A DNA stretch of 64,000 nt from Jannaschia sp. Os4. Its GTDB lineage: Bacteria; Pseudomonadota; Alphaproteobacteria; Rhodobacterales; Rhodobacteraceae. The notes beneath the pieces are model-generated. The model worked only from the letters and a program-made list of their open reading frames with translations. It was not told the DNA's origin and did not search any database. The stretch covers positions 434,001 through 498,000 of the forward strand of contig NZ_JAFCAR010000005.1 of the NCBI RefSeq assembly GCF_016820245.1. The letters run 5' to 3'. Both the position numbers and the translations under genes were made by a program. Positions 1-6,604 of this stretch are shown piece after piece. Positions within the stretch are counted from its first letter, which is position 1. Each line of letters starts with the position of its first letter.

Positions 1-239
1 GCGGCGGCAAGGACGCCTGCTTCCGCGTCCTCGACGCGCTGCGGGTGTGGACGATCTCCAACAACCTCGGGGACGCCAAGTCGATCGTCACCCATCCGGC
101 CACCACGACGCACCAGCGCCTCCCCGAGGCGACGAAGGCCGCGCTGGGCATCACGCCCGGCCTCGTCCGCCTGTCCGCCGGGCTGGAGGACGCGGGGGAT
201 CTCCGCGCGGACCTGATGGCGGCCCTCGCCACCGCCTAG
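1..239 (+). CDS. metZ: O-succinylhomoserine sulfhydrylase-like PLP enzyme, C-terminal fragment
   Basis: This is the last 78 codons or so of a gene that begins left of the window; the reading frame starts at base 3. The visible end carries the conserved C-terminal signatures of the Cys/Met-metabolism PLP-enzyme family: SNNLGDAKSIVTHPATTTH and GITPGLVRLSAGLED. Family members make homocysteine from an activated homoserine and sulfide, or carry out related beta/gamma eliminations and replacements. The tail pattern looks most like MetZ, but MetB, MetC or methionine gamma-lyase cannot be excluded because the PLP lysine and substrate-binding regions are outside the window. A long GC-rich stem-loop follows the stop codon. 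Confidence 0.82.
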   Translation, partial: GGKDACFRVLDALRVWTISNNLGDAKSIVTHPATTTHQRLPEATKAALGITPGLVRLSAGLEDAGDLRADLMAALATA

Positions 240-260
240 ACCCGGCGCATTCGAGCGAAA

Positions 261-298
261 CGGCCCGGTCGCGCCCCATCGGGGGGCAGGCCGGGCCG
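261..298. terminator. Stem-loop after the metZ-like gene
   Basis: CGGCCCGG (261-268) pairs with CCGGGCCG (291-298), and a G/C-rich inner segment can extend the stem. It lies 22 bases after the metZ stop and before the first mini-pilin. There is no run of T, so it could be a weak intrinsic terminator or an mRNA 3'-end structure. Confidence 0.45.
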
Positions 299-368
299 GG
301 AATCATCTGCATCTCCGGTTCCAGACGACGCGGCCCCGCCGCTGTCCGAACGAGAACGGAGACCAGAG

Positions 369-629
369 ATGAACACCCTGAAGACCTTCCTATCCACCGA
401 GTCCGGCGCCGTGACCGTCGACTGGGTGGTGCTGACCGCCGCCCTCGTGGGCCTCGGCCTCGCCGTCATGGGCGTGGTGTCGACCGGCGTGCAGAACGCG
501 TCGAACTCCATCGCCGAGCAGCTCAACACCACGGTGATCGACTCGCGGTTCGAGAACACGAACGCGGGCACGGCGGACGATCCCGACTGGCAGGCGGACG
601 GCTTCGGCAACGGCGCCGAGAACAACTGA
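369..629 (+). CDS. Flp-like mini-pilin, copy 1
   Basis: An 86-residue protein with a 13-residue polar leader ending ESG, then AVTVDW and a hydrophobic helix of about 20 residues (LTAALVGLGLAVMGVVSTGV), then a polar, Asn/Asp-rich tail ending GFGNGAENN. Short leader, Gly before the cleavage point, an acidic residue at mature position 5 and a hydrophobic helix are the layout of type IVb Flp pilins processed by a TadV-type prepilin peptidase. Here position 5 is Asp and position 6 is Trp, where classical Flp has Glu-Tyr. A GGAG-type ribosome binding site sits just upstream of the ATG. The core is identical in three further copies downstream. The pilin assignment is inference from this layout; the assembly genes are not in the window. 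Confidence 0.7.
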   Translation: MNTLKTFLSTESGAVTVDWVVLTAALVGLGLAVMGVVSTGVQNASNSIAEQLNTTVIDSRFENTNAGTADDPDWQADGFGNGAENN

Positions 630-639
630 CCCAAGGCGG

Positions 640-661
640 CGGGGCCGCCGAGGCGGCCCCG
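640..661. terminator. Hairpin between mini-pilins 1 and 2
   Basis: Ten-base complementary arms (640-649 and 652-661) enclose a very small loop just after the copy 1 stop. The T content after it is low, so it may attenuate rather than stop transcription into copy 2, whose ribosome binding site begins about 25 bases later. Confidence 0.45.
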
Positions 662-699
662 TCCCTCACTTCCGACCAGATCACCCAAGGAGAACCATC

Positions 700-957
700 A
701 TGTTCAAGACCTTCCTCGCTTCCGAATCCGGCGCCGTCACCGTCGACTGGGTCGTGCTGACCGCCGCCCTCGTGGGCCTTGGCCTCGCCGTCATGGGCGT
801 GGTGTCGACCGGCGTGCAGAACGCGTCGAACTCCATCGCCACGGAGCTCAGCGCCGAGGGGCTGATCGACTCGCGGTTCGAGAACACGAACGCGGGCACG
901 GCGGACGATCCCGACTGGCAGGCGAACGGCTTCGGCAACGGCGCCGAGAACAACTGA
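700..957 (+). CDS. Flp-like mini-pilin, copy 2
   Basis: An 85-residue paralogue of copy 1 with an 11-residue leader (MFKTFLASESG) before AVTVDW. The hydrophobic helix matches the other copies exactly. The tail from IDSRFENTNAG to the end is almost identical to copy 1, with one Asp/Asn change near the end, and codon usage in the shared parts differs at only a handful of wobble positions. The two genes therefore look like a recent duplication or a pair homogenised by gene conversion. A strong AAGGAG ribosome binding site precedes the ATG. The short linker between helix and tail is where the two copies differ most. Confidence 0.7.
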   Translation: MFKTFLASESGAVTVDWVVLTAALVGLGLAVMGVVSTGVQNASNSIATELSAEGLIDSRFENTNAGTADDPDWQANGFGNGAENN

Positions 958-1001
958 CCCGCAGACCGGTCCGGGCCGCGCGCCCGGCCCCCCATCTTCC
1001 G

Positions 1002-1040
1002 CGCCCCGTCCACGATCTCCGTGGGCGGGGCGTCTCTGTT
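1002..1040 (+). terminator. Intrinsic terminator after mini-pilin 2
   Basis: A 12-base stem with one mismatch (1002-1013 with 1021-1032) and a 7-base loop is followed by TCTCTGTTT. A smaller perfect hairpin (CCGGGC/GCCCGG, 971-987) lies just before it. Together they form a convincing end for the copy 1-2 transcript. Confidence 0.65.
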
Positions 1041-1127
1041 TCCGCACTGGGCGCCCACGTCCCGATCATTTCGCGCGAATTGCCCGAACACGCCCCGGAA
1101 TCGCCCAGCCCCACCATCAAACCGTCC

Positions 1128-1179
1128 CCATCGAAGGACGGCGGCACTGACCGACGCCTCGGGAACGAAGCTAACCAAG
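1128..1179 (+). repeat. Duplicated leader, copy A, upstream of mini-pilin 3
   Basis: These 52 bases recur at 1740-1790 with two substitutions and a one-base indel. Each copy ends 12 bases before the ATG of its mini-pilin. The segment is absent from the front of copies 1 and 2. It probably carries shared promoter or leader signals duplicated together with the gene. Confidence 0.75.
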
Positions 1180-1191
1180 GGATACACTCCA

Positions 1192-1434
1192 ATGCTGAAG
1201 AACTTCATCGCCTCCGAATCCGGTGCCGTGACCGTCGACTGGGTCGTGCTGACCGCCGCCCTCGTGGGCCTCGGCCTCGCCGTCATGGGTGTGGTGTCGA
1301 CCGGCGTGCAGAACGCCTCCAACGCCATCGCGAACGAGCTGAACACCGTGTCGACGAACAGCGGCTTCCTGAACGACGCCGACGGCAACGCGGTCGGCTT
1401 CAACAACAACGCCTCGACGATCGCCGACGACTGA
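1192..1434 (+). CDS. Flp-like mini-pilin, copy 3
   Basis: An 80-residue paralogue with leader MLKNFIASESG and the same AVTVDW-plus-helix core as copies 1 and 2. Its tail differs from theirs and ends with GFNNNASTIADD, which is shared in kind with copy 4. I chose the ATG at 1192 because it gives the 11-residue leader seen in copies 2 and 4; a longer in-frame reading from 1021 would place non-conserved residues ahead of the leader. The gene has its own duplicated leader upstream and a very strong terminator downstream, so it appears to be an independent transcript. Confidence 0.7.
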   Translation: MLKNFIASESGAVTVDWVVLTAALVGLGLAVMGVVSTGVQNASNAIANELNTVSTNSGFLNDADGNAVGFNNNASTIADD

Positions 1435-1467
1435 TCCCGATCCGATCGGCCCTCCGGGGGCCGGCAG

Positions 1468-1506
1468 GGGCCGCCCGCGCACAGCGCGGGCGGCCCTTCT
1501 CGTTCT
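1468..1506 (+). terminator. Strong intrinsic terminator after mini-pilin 3
   Basis: A perfect 13-base-pair stem (1468-1480 with 1484-1496) closes on a 3-base loop and is followed by TTCTCGTTCT. In the 368-base gap 1435-1802 I see only this terminator and the copy B leader repeat near its right end. Confidence 0.8.
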
Positions 1507-1739
1507 CCGCTCCCCGGGGATGGGCGTCCGGCGCGGGGCCCACGGGCGATCTCGACGGGGCCGGACGGTCGCGGAACGCCTGGCGACGGCGGGGTCGCGT
1601 CCGGGGACACCGGAGACAATGGAGCGGCTTCGCCCCGATACCGACCGCATCCGCCGCCGCGCCCCGGATTGAACGCACGATTTCTCTCAAAGAGCGCGGA
1701 CATGCCCTGATCATGCCCCGACTTCCCACCACAACGGAT

Positions 1740-1790
1740 CCATCGAAGGACGGCGGCACGGACCGGCGCCTCGGGAACGAAGCAACCAAG
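1740..1790 (+). repeat. Duplicated leader, copy B, upstream of mini-pilin 4
   Basis: The second copy of the 52-base leader at 1128-1179, again ending 12 bases before a mini-pilin ATG. Its presence in front of copies 3 and 4 only supports descent of these two genes from one ancestor that already had this upstream region. Confidence 0.75.
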
Positions 1791-1802
1791 AGAGACAAGA
1801 CC

Positions 1803-2081
1803 ATGATCAAGAACTTTATCGCCTCCGAATCCGGCGCCGTCACCGTCGACTGGGTCGTGCTGACCGCCGCCCTCGTGGGCCTCGGCCTCGCCGTCATGGG
1901 CGTCGTGTCGACCGGCGTGCAGTCCGCCTCGAACCAGATCGGCGGCGCGCTGTCCTCCGACACGCTGATCCAGTCGACCTTCCAGCAGTCGACCACCACC
2001 ACGGGCACCGGCGACGACGCCGTCACCACGACGACCGCGCTGGGCTTCAACAACAACGCCTCGACGCTGCCGGCCGAGTGA
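1803..2081 (+). CDS. Flp-like mini-pilin, copy 4
   Basis: A 92-residue paralogue, the longest of the four. The leader MIKNFIASESG and the helical core match copies 1-3, with Ser for Asn just after VQ. The tail has a Thr-rich insert with TTTTGTGDD in the middle and ends ALGFNNNASTLPAE, related to the copy 3 tail. The ATG at 1803 follows the duplicated leader and an AAGAGAGA stretch that can serve as ribosome binding site. Two residue changes in the conserved segment and the distinct insert make it the most diverged copy. The role in a pilus is inferred, as for copy 1. Confidence 0.7.
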   Translation: MIKNFIASESGAVTVDWVVLTAALVGLGLAVMGVVSTGVQSASNQIGGALSSDTLIQSTFQQSTTTTGTGDDAVTTTTALGFNNNASTLPAE

Positions 2082-2115
2082 TCGCCGCCTGAGTTCGGGC
2101 CCCGGTCCGTCTCCG

Positions 2116-2148
2116 CCCCGTCCGCGCACGTCGCGGGCGGGGACTTCC
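2116..2148 (+). terminator. Intrinsic terminator after mini-pilin 4
   Basis: An 11-base stem with one mismatch (2116-2126 with 2132-2142), loop CACGT, then ACTTCC. It closes the mini-pilin array before folE2. Confidence 0.6.
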
Positions 2149-2254
2149 TGCGCCAGAATAGGGAACCCGGTCAGCCGTTTGGCGTTTTGCCGTTTGCTCC
2201 GCGCCCGGCTCCGCCCCATATCCTCCCGGCAGCGCGAACCGAAGGGAGGGGCGC

Positions 2255-3319
2255 ATGGACGTCCACGCACCGGACATTGACCGCCGACCCACCGAGGCCG
2301 AGGCGCAGGCCGCCCTCGCGCTCCTGCGGCGCTACGCCGACACGGCCGCGCCCGCCGCGCGCGCGGCGATCGAGGCGGCCATGCCGTCCCGCTATCCCGT
2401 GCTCTCCGCGACCTATCCGGCGACCCATGTCGCCGACGCGGCCTACCGCGCGACGCTGCCCGACCTGCAGAACGGCCCCGCCAGCTCGATCCGCGGCGAG
2501 GACCGCGCGATCCAGCATGTCGGCATCTCGAACTTCCGCCTGCCGCTGACCATCCCCACGCGCGGCGGCCCCCGCGCCGTCGACGCCGCCGTCACGGGCA
2601 CCGTCTCGCTGGAGGCGGGGCGCAAGGGGATCAACATGTCGCGCATCATGCGCTCCTTCTACGCCGCCGCCGGCGAGACGATGGGGTTCGACGCCGTCGA
2701 GCGGGCGCTCGACGCCTACCTCACCGACCTCGACGCGGGCGACGCGCGGATCCTGATCCGCTTCGCGTTGCCGCTGCAGGTCGAGAGCCTGCGCTCCGGG
2801 CTGACCGGGTGGCAGTACTACGACTGCGCCATGGAGGTCGTGCGCTCGGGCGGCATCCGCCGCCGCATTCTGCACCTCGACTACGTCTACTCCTCGACCT
2901 GCCCGTGCTCGCTCGAACTCTCCGAGCACGCGCGCCGGACCCGCGGGCAGCTGGCCACGCCGCATTCGCAGCGGTCCGTCGCACGCCTCTCGGTCGAGGT
3001 CGGGGACGTGGGCGTCGAGGACCTGATCGACGCCTGCCGCGCCGCCGTGCCGACCGAGACGCAGGTGATGGTGAAGCGCGAGGACGAGCAGGCCTTCGCC
3101 GAACTCAACGCCGCGAACCCGATCTTCGTCGAGGACGCGGCCCGGCTGTTCGCGCAGGCGATCCGGGGCGTGCCCGGGACGGGGGACTTCCGGGTCGCCG
3201 CGTCCCATCAGGAATCGCTGCACAGCCACGATGCGGTGTCCGTCCTGACGCGAGGCGACCTCTTCGCGGCCGGCTCGCTGGAGACGCATCTCTTCGGGTC
3301 GCTCGTCCACCCCGCTTGA
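2255..3319 (+). CDS. folE2: GTP cyclohydrolase IB (FolE2)
   Basis: A 354-residue cytosolic enzyme that converts GTP to 7,8-dihydroneopterin triphosphate, the first step of folate (and queuosine) synthesis. The FolE2 family differs from FolE in sequence and tolerates metals other than zinc. Visible signatures are VGISNFRLPL near residue 92, the metal-binding Cys motif STCPCSLELSEHA near residue 213, and a late His-containing SHQESLHSHDA near residue 326. Length fits slightly long family members because of a 40-residue N-terminal extension. The ATG at 2255 follows a GGGAGGGG ribosome binding site. It stands alone between the pilin array and the chrA pair. Confidence 0.95.
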   Translation: MDVHAPDIDRRPTEAEAQAALALLRRYADTAAPAARAAIEAAMPSRYPVLSATYPATHVADAAYRATLPDLQNGPASSIRGEDRAIQHVGISNFRLPLTIPTRGGPRAVDAAVTGTVSLEAGRKGINMSRIMRSFYAAAGETMGFDAVERALDAYLTDLDAGDARILIRFALPLQVESLRSGLTGWQYYDCAMEVVRSGGIRRRILHLDYVYSSTCPCSLELSEHARRTRGQLATPHSQRSVARLSVEVGDVGVEDLIDACRAAVPTETQVMVKREDEQAFAELNAANPIFVEDAARLFAQAIRGVPGTGDFRVAASHQESLHSHDAVSVLTRGDLFAAGSLETHLFGSLVHPA

Positions 3320-3421
3320 TCCGCGCCCCCCGTGCCGGTAGCCGTCGCGGACGGGGCGGCGCGCGCCCCGTCAGGCATCCCGCCCAAGCGCGTCTTCACC
3401 GTTTCGACGGAGGGATGCCCC

Positions 3422-4042
3422 ATGACCGACCTTCTCATCACCGCGGCGGCGATCGGCGACCGCCTGCACCGACCCGACGCGCCGACGATCTGGGACGTCC
3501 GCACGCCCGAGGACGCGGCCGAGGCGCCCACGCGGCTGCCCGGCGCACGGCGCGCGACGCTCGACCAGATCGCGGAGGCCGAGGCCGTCCGCGACGCCGT
3601 CTGCTACTGCCAGAAGGGCGGCAAGATCAGCCAGATCGCCGCCTCGCTGCTGCGGCGGCGGGGCGGGCGGGCTTGGGCGTTGGAAGGGGGCCACCTGGGA
3701 TGGGAGGGGCCGGTCGTGGCGCTCGAGCGGCCCGCGCGGCGCTGGGTGATCGCGGCCACGCCGACATGGGGCGAGGTCGCGTCCGCGTGGCTCGTCCGTC
3801 GGCTGATCGATCGCGGGGCGGAGATCGTCGAGGTGGAGCGGGACCAGGTCGCGGCGGCGGCGGAGGTCTGGTCGGCGCGGGCGGTGCCGCGGGATCCGGC
3901 GGGGCTGGCGCGGGACGCGGGGCTCGTGCATCCGGCGGTCGATCGGCTCGCGGCGGCGGAGGGGTGCGAGCGGTTCGTGCGTGGAATCAAGGTCTTGGGG
4001 CGCGATCCGATCGAGGCCGTCGATGCGTGGGTGGCGGCATGA
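3422..4042 (+). CDS. Rhodanese-domain protein with ChrB-like C-terminus
   Basis: A 206-residue two-part protein. Residues 1 to about 100 form a rhodanese domain: IWDVRTPEDA near residue 23 and the active-site loop CQKGGKIS with Cys63. The second half, from RRWVIAATPTWG near residue 104, resembles the C-terminal domain found with chromate transporters (ChrB), including the pattern WLVRRLIDRGAEI. The usual Cys-Pro-Trp of that domain reads Ser-Ala-Trp here, so its metal or redox site may be altered. The ATG at 3422 follows GGAGGGATG. The stop overlaps the chrA start as ATGA, so the two are translationally coupled and likely act together in oxyanion handling. Confidence 0.8.
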   Translation: MTDLLITAAAIGDRLHRPDAPTIWDVRTPEDAAEAPTRLPGARRATLDQIAEAEAVRDAVCYCQKGGKISQIAASLLRRRGGRAWALEGGHLGWEGPVVALERPARRWVIAATPTWGEVASAWLVRRLIDRGAEIVEVERDQVAAAAEVWSARAVPRDPAGLARDAGLVHPAVDRLAAAEGCERFVRGIKVLGRDPIEAVDAWVAA

Positions 4043-5259
4043 CCGTCGCGTGGCGGGAGGTCTGGGCCTCGTTCGGGCGGATCGGGGTCATGTCCTTCGG
4101 CGGGCCGGCGGCGCAGATCGCGGTGATGCAGCGCGAGCTGGTGGAGCGGCGCGGGTGGCTGGACGGGGAGGGATTCCTGCGCGGGCTGGCCTTCTGCACG
4201 CTGCTGCCGGGGCCGGAGGCGATGCAGTTGGCGACCTATGCCGGGTGGCGGGTGCGGGGGACGCTGGGGGGATTGACGGCGGGGCTGCTCTTCGTGCTGC
4301 CGGGGGCGGTCGTGATGATGGGGCTCGCGGCAGCCTACCTGACCTACGGGCGGTTGGCGGCGGTGGAGGCCGCATTCCTCGGGGTGAAGGCCGCGGTGCT
4401 GGCCATCGTGTTGAACGCGCTCGTGAAACTTTGGGACAAGGTCGCGGGCGGACCGCTGGAATTGGCAATTGCCACCGGGGCGTTCGCCGCGCTCCTGCTC
4501 GGCGTCCCGTTCTGGGCGGTGCTGATCGCGGGCGGATTGTCGGGCCTGCTCAAGGGGTTCGGGGATGCTGCAGCGCAGCATCCGGCGATTCGACCCGAGG
4601 CGGTGGCGGGAACGGTCCGGGTCGTGATCACATGGGGGCTCGTGTGGTGGGTTCCGCTGCTGGGTGTGATCACGTTCGCGCCGGGCACGGCGGCGGCGGA
4701 GGCGGCGGTGTTCTTCTCGTGGCTGGCGACGGTCAGCTTCGGGGGGGCCTACGCCGTGCTTGCCGCGCTGTCGCAGACGGCGGTGGAGCAATACGGCTGG
4801 CTGACCAAGGCGCAGATGATCGACGGGCTGGGCCTGGCGGAGACGACGCCGGGGCCGCTCATCCTCGTGACGACGTTCACGGCGTGGCTGGGCGGGGCGG
4901 CGTCGGGCGGGTGGCCGATGGCGCTGGCGACGGCGGCGACGGGGCTGTGGGCGACCTTCGCGCCATGCTTCCTGTTCATCTTCGCGGGCGCGCCGCACGT
5001 GGAGCGGCTGACGGCGATGCCGAAGGTCCGGGGCGCGCTGCGGGGGATCACGGCGGCGGTGCTGGGGGTGATCGCGGCGCTGGCGGTCTGGTTCGGGCGC
5101 GCGACCATCTGGCCGGACGGGCTGGACCCGGTCGCGCTGGCGCTGGCGGTGGTGGCGGGGGCGCTCCTGCTGGGGCTGCGCCGCGGCCTCGTAGAAACGC
5201 TGCTGCTCTGCGCGCTGCTGGCCCTCGGGTGGCATCTCCTCGGTGGATCAGTGGCTTGA
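4039..5259 (+). CDS. chrA: Chromate transporter ChrA
   Basis: A 406-residue inner-membrane protein of the CHR family, which exports chromate and perhaps sulfate-like oxyanions by proton-driven transport. It shows the internal duplication typical of long CHR proteins. The first half carries SFGGPAAQIAVM followed by GWL near residue 16, and the second half repeats it as SFGGAYAVLAAL followed by GWL near residue 233. PGP-type motifs occur in both halves (LLPGPEAM and TTPGPLIL). About ten hydrophobic helices can be picked out. The start at 4039 overlaps the upstream rhodanese/ChrB-like gene by four bases. Confidence 0.93.
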   Translation: MTVAWREVWASFGRIGVMSFGGPAAQIAVMQRELVERRGWLDGEGFLRGLAFCTLLPGPEAMQLATYAGWRVRGTLGGLTAGLLFVLPGAVVMMGLAAAYLTYGRLAAVEAAFLGVKAAVLAIVLNALVKLWDKVAGGPLELAIATGAFAALLLGVPFWAVLIAGGLSGLLKGFGDAAAQHPAIRPEAVAGTVRVVITWGLVWWVPLLGVITFAPGTAAAEAAVFFSWLATVSFGGAYAVLAALSQTAVEQYGWLTKAQMIDGLGLAETTPGPLILVTTFTAWLGGAASGGWPMALATAATGLWATFAPCFLFIFAGAPHVERLTAMPKVRGALRGITAAVLGVIAALAVWFGRATIWPDGLDPVALALAVVAGALLLGLRRGLVETLLLCALLALGWHLLGGSVA

Positions 5260-5297
5260 CCGGCGTCCCTCATGCGGGCGGGGGGCGGGGCCGGCGC

Positions 5298-6050
5298 TCA
5301 GTAGGTCGCCCGGCCGCCCGACAGGTCGAACACCGCCCCGGTGGTGAAGGCGTTCTCGGCGGAGACAATCCACGCGATCATGGCCGCCGCCTCGTCCACC
5401 TCGAGGAAGCGCTCGCGCGGGATCTTGGAGAGCATGTAGGCGGTGTGGTCCTCGGACATCTGGTCGAAGATGGGGGTGCGGGCGGCGGCGGGGGTGACGC
5501 AGTTCACCGCGACGTCGTGGCCCGCCAGTTCCTTGCCGAGCGACTTGGTCAGGCCGATCACGCCCGCCTTGGAGGCGGAGTAGGCGGAGGCGTTCGGGTT
5601 GCCCTCCTTGCCGGCGACGGAGGCGATGTTACAGATACGCCCGTAGCCGCGCGCGACCATGCCGGGCACCACGCAGCGGTTCACGAGGAAGGTGCCGGTG
5701 AGGTTCACCTCCACGATGCGGCGCCAGTCGTCGACGGGGTAGTCCGCGACGGGCATGTTCGGCCCGGCGATCCCGGCGGAGTTCACGAGGATGTCGGGGC
5801 CGGTGCCCCATTCGGCCTCCGTGGCGGCGAGGGCGTCGGCGAGCGATCCCTCGGAGGAGACGTCGGCGGCCACGGCGAGGGTGCCGCGGGCGGCGCAGGC
5901 GTCCTCGTTGGCGGGGTTCACGTCCCACGAGGCGACGGCGGCGCCCGAGGCGACGAGGCGGTCCATCACGGCGAGGCCGATGCCTTGCGCGCCCCCCGTC
6001 ACGACGGCGCGGCGCCCGGTGAGGTCGATTCGGTTGCGGGCGGGGGCCAT
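5298..6050 (-). CDS. Short-chain dehydrogenase/reductase
   Basis: A 250-residue NAD(P)-dependent oxidoreductase of the classical SDR family. The glycine-rich cofactor motif TGGAQGIG lies near residue 17, the NSAG motif near residue 90, the catalytic Ser in NIASVAG near residue 142, and the YSASK catalytic Tyr-Lys pair near 155-159. Asp in SWDVNPAN after the second strand suggests preference for NAD over NADP. It resembles sugar and polyol SDRs such as 3-oxoacyl or arabinitol-type dehydrogenases; the substrate cannot be read. The ATG at 6050 gives the normal SDR length, while upstream in-frame codons add a low-complexity extension. The gene is divergent from the DUF4112 gene across 86 bases. 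Confidence 0.9.
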   Translation of the reverse strand: MAPARNRIDLTGRRAVVTGGAQGIGLAVMDRLVASGAAVASWDVNPANEDACAARGTLAVAADVSSEGSLADALAATEAEWGTGPDILVNSAGIAGPNMPVADYPVDDWRRIVEVNLTGTFLVNRCVVPGMVARGYGRICNIASVAGKEGNPNASAYSASKAGVIGLTKSLGKELAGHDVAVNCVTPAAARTPIFDQMSEDHTAYMLSKIPRERFLEVDEAAAMIAWIVSAENAFTTGAVFDLSGGRATY

Positions 6051-6136
6051 GAGCGCATCTCCGGTCAACGTGTTGCACGATGGGTGGCAGCAGCGCGCGC
6101 CGGGAACAAGTCGGGCGGGCCGCGCGCTGATCGGGC

Positions 6137-6604
6137 ATGACATACGGACGTCCCATGACCGACAGGCCCGCCGAGGCGGGCGTCGCCCCCGACCCGGCGG
6201 CGGCCTACGCCACGCCGACCCCGCCCCCGTGGGAGCGCCTGCGGCGGCTGGAGCGGCTCGCCGACAACCTCGACAGCCGGTATCGGATCCCCGGCACGTC
6301 GATCCGCTTCGGCTGGGACTCGATCCTCGGGCTGGTGCCGGGGATCGGGGACATCGCGCCCCTCGGGCCTGCGGGCTACATCCTGCTCGAAGGGCACCGG
6401 CTGGGGATGCCGGGGCCAAGCAAGGCGAAGATGGCCGGCTGGACGGCGCTGGACTGGGCCGTCGGCTCCGTGCCGCTGATCGGCGACCTGCTCGACGTCG
6501 GCATCAAGTCGAACCGGCGCAACGTGGCCGCGATCCGCGCCCATCTCGAACGGGTGCACGGCCCCGCGCCCTTCCCGCCGGCCGTGGAGGACGCGCGTCC
6601 GTGA
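6137..6604 (+). CDS. DUF4112 domain protein
   Basis: A 155-residue protein. After a Pro-rich N-terminus comes LERLADNLDSRYRIPGTSIRFGWDSI and then two related hydrophobic stretches, GLVPGIGDI near residue 62 and GSVPLIGDLLDVGIKSN near residue 112, the hallmark of DUF4112. The repeated PxIGD motifs suggest a membrane-associated hairpin protein. No function is established for the family. The ATG at 6137 is used here; a second in-frame ATG at 6155 is also possible. The stop overlaps the next gene by one base (TGATG). Confidence 0.85.
   Translation: MTYGRPMTDRPAEAGVAPDPAAAYATPTPPPWERLRRLERLADNLDSRYRIPGTSIRFGWDSILGLVPGIGDIAPLGPAGYILLEGHRLGMPGPSKAKMAGWTALDWAVGSVPLIGDLLDVGIKSNRRNVAAIRAHLERVHGPAPFPPAVEDARP

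Noticed and set aside
369-2081. The tandem pilin copies considered as an assembly artefact
   Set aside because: Flanking sequences, spacers, terminators and tails differ between copies, so they are distinct genes.
681-2270. A long minus-strand open frame across the mini-pilin array
   Set aside because: Its apparent repeats are just the complement of the four pilin cores. It has no family features and the plus-strand genes have proper ribosome binding sites and terminators.
3604-5235. A 543-codon minus-strand frame opposite chrA
   Set aside because: Arg/Gln/Pro-rich shadow of chrA, which itself is a clear family member.
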